6,190 nt of DNA from Thermoanaerobacterium sp. (lineage in GTDB: Bacteria > Bacillota > Thermoanaerobacteria > Thermoanaerobacterales > Thermoanaerobacteraceae). Within the stretch, counting starts at the first letter, position 1; each line of letters starts with the position of its first letter. Shown one piece after another: positions 1 through 5,539 of the stretch. The notes beneath the pieces are model-generated. The model had not been told where the DNA came from. It was given only the letters and a program-made list of their open reading frames with translations, and did not search any database. The stretch is from contig JASBVU010000119.1 of NCBI GenBank assembly GCA_029960905.1, positions 1 through 6,190 of the forward strand, written 5' to 3'. The translations under genes were made by a program, and so were the position numbers.

Positions 1-81
1 CTTGGTAAGAAGATTATTGAAACATGTTTAGAGGATGGAAGTTTAGAGGATTATATAAAACTTTTAGGAGATTATAGATAA
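1..81 (+). CDS. C-terminal end of an unidentified protein (5' end outside window)
   Basis: Frame 1 is open from the first base to a TAA at 79-81 and encodes 26 residues, starting LGKKIIETCLEDG and ending KLLGDYR. The gene begins before the window. The stretch looks like a normal charged helical protein tail, and an intrinsic terminator follows three bases after the stop, which supports it as a real gene end. I do not recognise the family from so few residues. The terminator places it in a different transcription unit from nanE, so its function need not relate to the sugar cluster. Confidence 0.7.
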   Translation, partial: LGKKIIETCLEDGSLEDYIKLLGDYR

Positions 82-83
82 TT

Positions 84-119
84 AAAAGAGCCTGTACTAA
101 GTTGTATAGGCTCTTTTTT
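84..119 (+). terminator. Strong rho-independent terminator
   Basis: AAAAGAGCCTGTAC (84-97) pairs with GTATAGGCTCTTTT (104-117) around a 6-base loop. It gives a 14-bp stem with one G-T pair, and the T run continues to 119. It ends the upstream transcription unit and isolates nanE from read-through. Confidence 0.93.
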
Positions 120-190
120 GTTGTGTTGGTAGGACATACATTTCTCATAAAAAAATTTTTCTTTTTTTTATATTTTAAAAGGAGGAATTT

Positions 191-206
191 TTCGATTTTC
201 GTCGAA
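191..206. promoter_or_regulatory. Candidate operator: TTCGA-N6-TCGAA inverted repeat upstream of nanE
   Basis: TTCGATTTTCGTCGAA has perfect 5-bp arms (191-195 and 202-206). It contains three CpG steps inside an otherwise almost pure A/T stretch, so it stands out from its surroundings. It lies 5 bp upstream of a TATATT box (211-216) and 56 bp before the nanE start, a suitable place for a regulator to act. The RpiR-type protein encoded two genes downstream is the obvious candidate ligand, but this is inference from position only. Confidence 0.4.
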
Positions 207-210
207 TATA

Positions 211-216
211 TATATT
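211..216 (+). promoter_or_regulatory. Possible -10 element of the nanE promoter
   Basis: TATATT (211-216) matches the sigma-A -10 consensus at five of six positions. At 17-bp spacing the -35 slot (188-193, TTTTTC) is poor, so the promoter would be weak or activator-dependent, or may lie elsewhere in the AT-rich 140-216 stretch. A start near 223 would give a leader of about 40 bases that is very rich in A and C and unlikely to fold. Confidence 0.35.
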
Positions 217-261
217 AAACAGAAACACAAAAACAAAACTAAAATACAAAGAGGGATACGG

Positions 262-951
262 ATGAACATAATACAAAAATTAAAAAACGGATTAATAGTA
301 TCATGCCAAGCATTAGAAGGAGAACCCCTTCATAGTCCTTTTATAATGGCAAAGATGGCAAAGGCAGCAGAGATTGGTGGTGCTGTAGCGATAAGGGCAA
401 ATGGCTATGAAGATATATTAGCAATAAAGAAAGAAGTAAATCTTCCAGTAATAGGTATTATAAAGAAAAAGTATGAAGGGTATGCACCTTATATAACTCC
501 AACAATGGAAGAGGTGGACAAAGTTATAGAGGCGGGCGCTGAAATTGTTGCAATTGATGCGACGAAATCCTATAAGCCAGGTAATATAACCACTGAACAA
601 TTTTTGAAAATGATAAAGAAGAAATATCCGAAGGCGATAGTGATGGCAGACATATCGACATATGAAGAAGGGATAGAGGCATATGAAGCAGGCTTTGACC
701 TAATTTCAACGACGTTATCTGGGTATACGGAGTATAGTCCTGACTTAGAGGAGCCAGATTATGAATTGATAGAGAGATTAGCGAAGGAGGTAAAAGTGCC
801 TTTAATTGCAGAGGGGAGGATATGGACACCGGAGCAAGCGCTAAAAGCATTAGAAAAAGGTGCATATGCAGTTGTTGTAGGAACAGCGATAACAAGACCT
901 CATGAAATTACTAAAAGATTTGTAACTTTTATTTGTAACTTTTATAAATGA
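262..951 (+). CDS. nanE: N-acetylmannosamine-6-phosphate 2-epimerase (NanE)
   Basis: Cytosolic (beta/alpha)8-barrel enzyme (EC 5.1.3.9) that converts ManNAc-6-P to GlcNAc-6-P, joining sialic acid/ManNAc use to the GlcNAc-6-P route. At 229 residues it has the usual family length. Family signatures are visible: LIVSCQALEGEPLHS (11-25), AVAIRANG (41-48), PVIGIIKKKY (62-71), IVAIDAT (95-101), MADIST (128-133), TTLSGYT (150-156), LIAEGRI (181-187) and AVVVGTAITRP (203-213). By family knowledge the lysine of GIIK (K68) and the glutamate of AEGR (E184) are the expected catalytic pair. The ATG is preceded by GAGGG at 251-255 with 6-base spacing. It is probably co-transcribed with the rpiR-type gene 15 bases downstream. 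The last residues (TFICNFYK) are atypical because a 13-bp tandem duplication changes the frame there; the active site is unaffected. No nanA or nanK is nearby, so ManNAc-6-P may come from the adjacent PTS. Confidence 0.95.
   Translation: MNIIQKLKNGLIVSCQALEGEPLHSPFIMAKMAKAAEIGGAVAIRANGYEDILAIKKEVNLPVIGIIKKKYEGYAPYITPTMEEVDKVIEAGAEIVAIDATKSYKPGNITTEQFLKMIKKKYPKAIVMADISTYEEGIEAYEAGFDLISTTLSGYTEYSPDLEEPDYELIERLAKEVKVPLIAEGRIWTPEQALKALEKGAYAVVVGTAITRPHEITKRFVTFICNFYK
918..945 (+). repeat. 13-bp tandem duplication at the 3' end of nanE
   Basis: TTTGTAACTTTTA occurs twice back to back (919-931 and 932-944), and the identity extends one base on each side. Because 13 is not a multiple of three, the second copy shifts the frame and creates the present C-terminus and TGA at 949-951. 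With one copy, translation would run into the rpiR-type gene's leader region. Confidence 0.9.
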
Positions 952-969
952 AAGGAGAACCCTAAATTG
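952..969 (+). promoter_or_regulatory. Ribosome binding site deciding a TTG start
   Basis: AAGGAG (952-957) begins directly after the nanE stop codon and sits 9 bases before the TTG at 967. This spacing supports TTG initiation of the regulator and indicates translation tightly linked to nanE. Confidence 0.75.
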
Positions 970-1818
970 CAAGAACAAAATGGCGTCATTTTGAAAATCA
1001 GGAGTATTTATAATTCACTTACTAAAGCAGAGAAAAAGGTAGCAGATTATGTTTTGGAAAATGCTGAAAATGTAATATATCTTTCGATTACGGAACTTGC
1101 TGAAAAATGTGGCACTGGTGAAACTACAATTGTAAGATTTTGCAGGCGAATAGGTTTATCAGGATTTCAAGAATTTAAGCTTAATGTTGCAAAAGAAATT
1201 GCAGAACCTGAAACTAGTATACATGAAAACATTTCATTTAATGACACATTAGATGTTCTTGTGCAAAAAATCACAACAGAAAACACTATGGCATTATCAA
1301 ACACTGTTAAGTTACTTTCATTAAATGAATTAGAAAAAGCGGTTGATGCTATTATAAGTGCTCGGAAAATCCAATTTTATGGAGTAGGGGCATCTGGATA
1401 TACTGCTTTGGATGCGAAATATAAGTTTATGCGTTTGGGACTCAATGTTGATGCAAATTTAGATGCACATATTCAAGCCATATCTGCTGTGAGCCTTACA
1501 GATAAAGATGTAGCAGTAGGAATATCCTTTTCTGGAAGCACAAAAGACACGGTAGAGACATGTAGATTAGCTAAAGAAGCTGGTGCAAAAGTAATTTGTA
1601 TAACAAACTATGCAAGGTCTCCTATTACCTCGGTGGCAGATATTGTGTTGCTTACTTCTGCAAAAGAGACTCCTTTAAGAAGTGGTGCTTTAACCTCAAA
1701 AATAGCACAACTGCATATTTTGGATATCTTATATACTGCTGTTGCTGTAAGACTTAAAGATAAAGCTGTGCAAGAACTTAATAAGACTGCAAAAGCAGTT
1801 TTAAACAAATTGTATTAA
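967..1818 (+). CDS. RpiR/MurR-family transcriptional regulator (HTH + SIS)
   Basis: A 283-residue DNA-binding regulator with the family's usual length and two-domain layout. Residues about 1-78 form the HTH_6 domain; the core helix-turn-helix lies within ITELAEKCGTGETTIVRFCR (41-60), followed by RIGLSGFQEFK (61-71). Residues about 125-260 form a SIS phosphosugar-binding domain with FYGVGASG (137-144), VGISFSGSTKDTVE (184-197) and KVICITNYARSPI (208-220). Family knowledge: SIS effectors are sugar phosphates, and members repress or activate nearby catabolic genes. Here the likely effector is ManNAc-6-P, GlcNAc-6-P or a related amino-sugar phosphate (inference from nanE and the PTS). The start is TTG, with AAGGAG nine bases upstream; no in-frame ATG gives a complete HTH domain. 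It sits between nanE and the PTS genes and probably controls both. The repressor or activator role, and assignment as NanR-like or MurR-like, cannot be settled from sequence. Confidence 0.92.
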   Translation: MQEQNGVILKIRSIYNSLTKAEKKVADYVLENAENVIYLSITELAEKCGTGETTIVRFCRRIGLSGFQEFKLNVAKEIAEPETSIHENISFNDTLDVLVQKITTENTMALSNTVKLLSLNELEKAVDAIISARKIQFYGVGASGYTALDAKYKFMRLGLNVDANLDAHIQAISAVSLTDKDVAVGISFSGSTKDTVETCRLAKEAGAKVICITNYARSPITSVADIVLLTSAKETPLRSGALTSKIAQLHILDILYTAVAVRLKDKAVQELNKTAKAVLNKLY

Positions 1819-2013
1819 ATTATTATTTAGCAATCATGAAATAGGAATCATAAAAAGATAAGAAAGATTTGTTGGGAAATTCCAAATTTTTAAAAATTAT
1901 AGAGGACATTTATGAAACAAATTTTAAGTAACTTTTAAAGAAATAATAATTAGATAAAGTGAACATGAGTATAACTTGCTTTTTAGACTCAAGAAAACTA
2001 GAGGGGGTTATTT
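1819..2013 (+). promoter_or_regulatory. 195-base intergenic region before the PTS genes, with dyads and a weak promoter candidate
   Basis: There is no terminator-like hairpin after the regulator gene, so read-through into the PTS genes is possible. A dyad GGAAATTCC (1875-1883) overlaps a weak sigma-A-like pair: TTGGGA (1872-1877) and AATTAT (1895-1900), 17-bp spacing, four of six matches each. A second nested dyad ATTTG-N11-CAAAT (1867-1887) and a perfect A/T palindrome AATTTTTAAAAATT (1885-1898) lie in the same place. Clustered dyads over a promoter suggest an operator for the local regulator, but A/T-rich DNA makes such patterns by chance. Confidence 0.35.
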
Positions 2014-2403
2014 ATGAAAATTTTAATAATTACACATGGAGAACTTGCTACTTATCTCTTAAAGACTGCAGAAATGATAATAGGGACCCAAGATGAGAAC
2101 CTTATTGAAATAATCAATTTTTATCCTCAAGATAGTATGGAAACGCTAAAAGAAAAACTTATAAATCAGATTAAAAAATTTATAGGAGAAGAAATACTTA
2201 TTTTAACGGATTTAAAAGGAGGCACTCCTTTTAATGTTGCTTTTCTTCTTTTAAAGGAATATAAATTTTATTTAATCACGGGTGTAAATTTACCAATGTT
2301 ATTAGAAATATTATTGTTAAAAGAAGAAGAAAAGACGGGAGAAGAGGTTGTTAAAAAAATTGCAGATATCGGCAGGGATGGGATATGTATAGTTTATAGT
2401 TAA
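2014..2403 (+). CDS. PTS mannose-family EIIA component
   Basis: A cytosolic phosphocarrier of the mannose (ManX-EIIA) family. It receives phosphate from HPr and passes it to EIIB. The 129 residues form a single EIIA domain. The N-terminal strand KILIITHGELA (2-12) carries the expected phosphorylated histidine, H8. The conserved LTDLKGGTPFN (64-74) contains D66, the active-site aspartate partner by family knowledge, and ITGVNLPMLLE (88-98) is another family signature. GAGGGGG at 2001-2007, 6 bases before the ATG, is a strong ribosome binding site. It is the first of four PTS genes in the order A-B-C-D. EIIA and EIIB are separate polypeptides here rather than fused as in E. coli ManX. Substrate cannot be read from EIIA; nanE nearby suggests an N-acetylhexosamine. 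Confidence 0.93.
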   Translation: MKILIITHGELATYLLKTAEMIIGTQDENLIEIINFYPQDSMETLKEKLINQIKKFIGEEILILTDLKGGTPFNVAFLLLKEYKFYLITGVNLPMLLEILLLKEEEKTGEEVVKKIADIGRDGICIVYS

Positions 2404-2462
2404 TATTGAATAATCGGAGTTTTTGATATTCACACAAAAAGAAAGTAGAAAGGAGAAATGGT

Positions 2463-2942
2463 ATGGCAATTGTATTTTGGAGAGTTGATGGACGATTAAT
2501 ACATGGTCAAATAGCAATAGCTTGGTCAAGATTATTAGGAATAGATGAGATTATAGTAGTTAATGATGAAGTATCCAGAGATGAAACTCAAACTATGTTA
2601 TTAGAGTTTGCTACTCCTCCGGGTGTAAAATTAAAAATATGTTCTGTTGCAGATGCAATAACACTTATTAATAACAATGAGTTTGAAGGGAACAGAACAA
2701 TGGTAGTATTTAAATATATTAAAGACGCAGTACGGATTGTAGAAGGGGGAATTAATATTAAAAGTTTAAATATTGGTGGAGCTTATTTTTCTGAGGGGAA
2801 AACTCAATATAATAAAGCACTTGCTTTAGATGAAAACGATATTGAAGATTTAAGATATCTTAGTAGAAAGGGGGTAGAGTTGTTTTACCAAGTAGCTCCA
2901 ATGAATGAAAAAGAACCTCTTAGCAAATATGTTTCCTTGTAA
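2463..2942 (+). CDS. PTS mannose/sorbose-family EIIB component
   Basis: A cytosolic phosphotransfer protein of the PTSIIB_sorb family, which takes phosphate from EIIA and gives it to the incoming sugar at the EIIC/EIID channel. It is 159 residues, normal for the family. The hallmark RVDGRLIHGQ (7-16) contains the phosphorylated histidine H14. Further family features are IIVVNDEVSRDE (30-41), LLEFATPPGVK (46-56), NIGG (103-106) and the C-terminal LFYQVAP (140-146). The chosen ATG has AAGGAG at 2450-2455 with 7-base spacing; another ATG five bases upstream (2458) is out of frame. It lies 59 bases after EIIA and 40 before EIIC, consistent with one operon. Confidence 0.94.
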   Translation: MAIVFWRVDGRLIHGQIAIAWSRLLGIDEIIVVNDEVSRDETQTMLLEFATPPGVKLKICSVADAITLINNNEFEGNRTMVVFKYIKDAVRIVEGGINIKSLNIGGAYFSEGKTQYNKALALDENDIEDLRYLSRKGVELFYQVAPMNEKEPLSKYVSL

Positions 2943-2982
2943 GACTCTTAATTCAAAAAAATAAAAAAGGAGGTAATATCAA

Positions 2983-3732
2983 ATGAATTTGCTTTTTACA
3001 GCATTGTTAGTTGCATTAGTAGCGGGTATTCTTGAATGGGACATCTATGGATGGGGCCAAACGATGATTTCTAGACCTTTAGTAGCAGGTACAGTAATGG
3101 GACTTATATTGGGCGATATTAAAACAGGGCTTTTTATTGGAGCATCTGTCGAAATGATCTATTTAGGTACTATACCAGTAGGAGCAGCAATACCTCCGGA
3201 TGCCACATCTGCTACTACAATAGCGACAGCTTTAGCAATTCTTTCAGGACTTGATTCAAAAGTAGCGGTCCCCTTAGCAATACCAGTAGCAATGGGTGCA
3301 CAAATGCTTCAAATGTTAATTTGGACTATAAATTCAGGACTTATGCATAAAGCAGATCAATATGCTGAAAAAGGAGATTTAAAAGGGACAGATAGGTTAC
3401 ATTATTTAGGTTCATTTTTATTCTTTTTACAGGGTTTCATACCAGCTTTCTTGGCTATACTTTTAGGAGTGGATGCTGTCAAATTTATGGTAGAAAGAAT
3501 GCCACAATGGGTTACTAATTGGTTTACTGTAGCAGGCGGAATGTTACCAGCACTTGGATTTGCAATGTTATATGTAATGATGAGTAATAAAAAACTCTTA
3601 CCCTACTTTATAATTGGATTTACTTTAGCAGCTTTTTTCAAAGGAACATTGCTAGCAGTGGCATTGATTGGATTAGCCTTGGCTCTTATCTATATGAACA
3701 TGGTTGATAACAAAGTAAAAGCGAGAATTTGA
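2983..3732 (+). CDS. PTS mannose/sorbose-family EIIC membrane component
   Basis: Integral membrane subunit (EII-Sor family) that, with EIID, forms the sugar channel. It has 249 residues and is hydrophobic throughout. Family core: a first membrane segment (about 2-19), SRPLVAGTVMGLILGD (30-45), IKTGLFIGASVEMIYLG (46-62), and the conserved VGAAIPPDATSATTIATALA (66-85). Further membrane stretches lie at about 93-116, 142-163, 182-200 and 207-238. A polar loop at about 120-141 is probably cytoplasmic. AAGGAGGT at 2967-2974, 8 bases before the ATG, is a near-perfect ribosome binding site, as expected for an abundant subunit. EIID follows after 19 bases. The sequence resembles AgaW/ManY-type proteins, which include importers of mannose, GalNAc, galactosamine and sorbose, so specificity stays open. 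Confidence 0.94.
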   Translation: MNLLFTALLVALVAGILEWDIYGWGQTMISRPLVAGTVMGLILGDIKTGLFIGASVEMIYLGTIPVGAAIPPDATSATTIATALAILSGLDSKVAVPLAIPVAMGAQMLQMLIWTINSGLMHKADQYAEKGDLKGTDRLHYLGSFLFFLQGFIPAFLAILLGVDAVKFMVERMPQWVTNWFTVAGGMLPALGFAMLYVMMSNKKLLPYFIIGFTLAAFFKGTLLAVALIGLALALIYMNMVDNKVKARI

Positions 3733-3751
3733 AATGAGGGGGTAAATTGCT

Positions 3752-4615
3752 ATGTCTGAAAATATAAAGAGAGATTTAGAAGAGGTTAATATAGATGTTA
3801 ATGACTCTGAAGAAAATGTAAAAATAACAAGAAATGATCTGAAAAGAGTTTTTTGGCGTTCTTTATTTGAAATGGCATCTATTAATTATGAAAGATTCCA
3901 GGCATTGGGTTTTTTGCATGCAATGACTCCAGTAATTAAAAAATTATATCCTGATGAGGAAAGAAAACGAAGAGCTATGAAAAGACATTTGGAAATGTAT
4001 AACTCGCACCCTTGGATGATAGAACCGATACTAGGCGTGACTATAGCATTAGAAGAACAAAATGCCAAAGGCATTGAGGTAGAAGACACTATTAATAATA
4101 TCAAAGTTGGGCTTATGGGACCTTTTGCGGGTATAGGAGACTCTCTATTTTGGGGAACTTTAAGGCCATTACTTGCTGGTATAGGTGCTTCTTTTGCACT
4201 TCAAGGTAGTATATTGGGTCCAATAATATTTCTAATAAGCTGGAATATAATAAATTTTGGCTTCAGATGGTATTCATTATTGTATGGGTATAACGCTGGT
4301 ATGAGAATGCTAAAAGATATTAAAGAAAGTAATATAATTCAAAAAGTTGCTGAAGGCTCAGCTGTATTAGGACTTATGGTCCTTGGAGTGTTGGTAGCGC
4401 AATGGGTCAATGTAAAAACAGGCCTACAGCTTACAGTCGGCGATAAAGTTTTGAAAGTTCAAGAATTATTAGATGGTATTATGCCGAGCATGTTACCACT
4501 TATTACTACATTCGTGTTGGTTTGGTTTTTAAGAAAAAGAGTTACTCCAAACAAACTAATAGTAGGAATATTTGCAGTAGCACTTGTGCTTTCTTTATTT
4601 AAAATACTTGTATAA
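3752..4615 (+). CDS. PTS mannose-family EIID membrane component
   Basis: The second membrane subunit (EIID-AGA family) needed for transport by mannose-type PTS permeases. It has 287 residues. The family region begins at ITRNDLKRVFWRSL (25-38) and continues with NYERFQALGFLHAM (45-58), LYPDEERKRRAMKRHLEMYN (65-84), HPWMIEPILGVTIALEE (86-102), the signature GLMGPFAGIGDSLFWG (120-135), and C-terminal membrane segments (about 201-217, 250-261 and 267-286). The first 24 residues are an acidic, polar, probably disordered extension absent from many family members. No in-frame later ATG precedes the family region, and GAGGGGGT at 3736-3743 with 8-base spacing supports the long start. It closes the PTS block and is followed by two hairpins. 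Confidence 0.94.
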   Translation: MSENIKRDLEEVNIDVNDSEENVKITRNDLKRVFWRSLFEMASINYERFQALGFLHAMTPVIKKLYPDEERKRRAMKRHLEMYNSHPWMIEPILGVTIALEEQNAKGIEVEDTINNIKVGLMGPFAGIGDSLFWGTLRPLLAGIGASFALQGSILGPIIFLISWNIINFGFRWYSLLYGYNAGMRMLKDIKESNIIQKVAEGSAVLGLMVLGVLVAQWVNVKTGLQLTVGDKVLKVQELLDGIMPSMLPLITTFVLVWFLRKRVTPNKLIVGIFAVALVLSLFKILV

Positions 4616-4637
4616 TGGAAATAAATGAGCAAATAAA

Positions 4638-4661
4638 AAACAAACCGAGTAGGTTCTGTTT
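4638..4661 (+). other. RNA hairpin after EIID, upstream of the terminator-like hairpin
   Basis: AAACA (4638-4642) plus AACC (4643-4646) pairs with GGTT (4652-4655) plus TGTTT (4657-4661) around a GAGTA loop, with C4656 bulged. This makes a 9-bp stem. Its 3' arm could instead pair with the loop side of the next hairpin. Confidence 0.4.
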
Positions 4662-4677
4662 AAAGTAAAGCCCACAC

Positions 4678-4711
4678 AAGAAAGGCCTAGACAGAATGTT
4701 TAGGCCTTCTT
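4678..4711 (+). terminator. Probable rho-independent terminator or attenuating hairpin after the PTS genes
   Basis: AAGGCCTAGAC (4682-4692) pairs with GTTTAGGCCTT (4698-4708) around an AGAAT loop. The stem extends with AAG (4678-4680) against CTT (4709-4711), leaving A4681 bulged. The GC-rich core is strong, but no uninterrupted T run follows (CTTACATAAAAA), so termination may be partial. It separates the PTS block from the SIS gene. Confidence 0.6.
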
Positions 4712-4744
4712 ACATAAAAATCTCTTGTTTATTTAGGAAGATAA

Positions 4745-4786
4745 TTTACTAATAATACTAAAGAAAATTATAAAAGACTATTAGTA
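4745..4786 (+). promoter_or_regulatory. Candidate promoter with flanking inverted repeat for the SIS gene
   Basis: TATAAA (4769-4774) is a fair -10 element; TTTACT (4745-4750) with 18-bp spacing is a possible -35 (four of six matches). An exact 8-bp inverted repeat, TACTAATA (4747-4754) and TATTAGTA (4779-4786), brackets the -10. The arm centres are 32 bp apart, about three helical turns, so a dimer or tetramer could bind both on one face. An alternative -10, TATGAT (4785-4790), has no convincing -35. Confidence 0.4.
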
Positions 4787-4813
4787 TGATATTAAATTTT
4801 AAAGGATTTTAAA

Positions 4814-4831
4814 AAGGAGATGTTGTATATG
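4814..4831 (+). promoter_or_regulatory. Ribosome binding site placing the SIS gene start at 4829
   Basis: AAGGAG (4814-4819) directly abuts an in-frame ATG at 4820, which leaves no spacer for initiation. The ATG at 4829 lies 9 bases downstream and is the credible start. The in-frame TTG at 4823 has only 3 bases of spacing. Confidence 0.75.
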
Positions 4832-5539
4832 AGCTTTTTAAGATATTTTGAAGTGGTGGAAGAATTGATTAAAGAACTTAAGAATACACAACATGAAAAT
4901 ATAAGAAAAGCTAGTGAGATTATTGCTAACTCTATTATCAATGGTGGGATTTTACATTCATTTGGTAGTGGACATTCTTATGCTTCAGCGATAGAAATAG
5001 CAGGAAGAGCAGGAAGTTTAATTCCTGCTAAGACTGTTGAGGAACCTTCCCGAGGTTTATATGAGACAATTGAAGGTGTTGGAACAAAACTGATGGAGAA
5101 TTATGATCTTCGTGAAAATGATTGTTTTATTATTATTTCTAATTCTGGCAGGAATCCGCTGGTAATAGAAATAGCCGATTTTGTAAAGCGAAAGGGGAAT
5201 AAACTAATAGTTGTTACTTCACTAGATGTATCAAAGAAGTTAAAATCTAGACATTCATCAGGGAAAAATCTTTATCAATTTGCAGATGTAATTTTAGATA
5301 ACCGTGGAAAAGAAGGAGATTCAGTTATTGAATTGGATGGGTTACCTGTTAAGGTTGGTCCTACTTCTACAATAGCAGCTGTTGTGCTTTTACAAGCTAC
5401 TATAGTGGAAGCAGTAAAAATTATGTTATCAATGGGATATACACCACCTATTTATATGAGTGCTAATATAGACAGAGGACCGGAGTTTAACAAAAAGTTA
5501 ATTGAAAAATATGTTGAGAGGTTGTTCACGAAATATTAA
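4829..5539 (+). CDS. SIS-domain phosphosugar-binding protein, UPF0309/COG4821 type
   Basis: A soluble 236-residue protein with one SIS fold, of the uncharacterised UPF0309/COG4821 group by motif recall. From M1 at 4829: helical N-terminus (1-38), FGSGHS (45-50), EIAGRAGSLIP (56-66), FIIISNSGRNPLVIEIA (100-116), LIVVTS (126-131), SRHSSGKNLYQFADVILDN (140-158), GPTST (177-181) and the C-terminal MSANIDRGPEFN (210-221). Family knowledge: SIS domains bind or isomerise sugar phosphates; the reaction of this group is not established. It differs from MurQ (longer, with another signature) and from the two-SIS-domain GlmS/AgaS enzymes. Beside nanE and a decayed nagA, a role on an amino-sugar phosphate, for example as an AgaS-like deaminase/isomerase, is plausible but inferred. 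The region upstream offers both read-through from the PTS genes and its own candidate promoter. Confidence 0.88.
   Translation: MSFLRYFEVVEELIKELKNTQHENIRKASEIIANSIINGGILHSFGSGHSYASAIEIAGRAGSLIPAKTVEEPSRGLYETIEGVGTKLMENYDLRENDCFIIISNSGRNPLVIEIADFVKRKGNKLIVVTSLDVSKKLKSRHSSGKNLYQFADVILDNRGKEGDSVIELDGLPVKVGPTSTIAAVVLLQATIVEAVKIMLSMGYTPPIYMSANIDRGPEFNKKLIEKYVERLFTKY

Noticed and set aside
524..895. A 123-codon open frame on the minus strand across nanE
   Set aside because: It is fully inside a confidently assigned gene, its translation is low-complexity L/S/I-rich, and it has no ribosome binding site. The other minus-strand frames at 418-600, 1608-1808, 2317-2529 and 3886-4104 are also antisense shadows.
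1965..1979. Sigma-54 (-24/-12) promoter before the PTS genes, as often drives LevR-controlled mannose-type PTS operons
   Set aside because: TTGC occurs at 1976-1979, but the matching -24 slot (1965-1970, ATGAGT) lacks the required GG and TGGCAC pattern, and no LevR-type activator is present.
2458..2460. An ATG just upstream as an alternative EIIB start
   Set aside because: It is in a different frame from EIIB and only 2 bases from the AAGGAG; the ATG at 2463 gives the full family N-terminus with 7-base spacing.
2832..2845. A cre-like sequence (TGAAAACGATATTG) for CcpA
   Set aside because: It lies inside the EIIB coding region, and the right half departs from the cre consensus. No good cre was seen in the upstream regions.
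4820..4822. ATG at 4820 as the start of the SIS protein
   Set aside because: It directly touches the AAGGAG with no spacer. The ATG at 4829 has 9-base spacing and loses no family residues.
4616..4828. Riboswitch or T-box in the gap before the SIS gene
   Set aside because: The region shows simple hairpins only. I see no T-box sequence, glmS-like ribozyme core or other known riboswitch signature, and the space is short.
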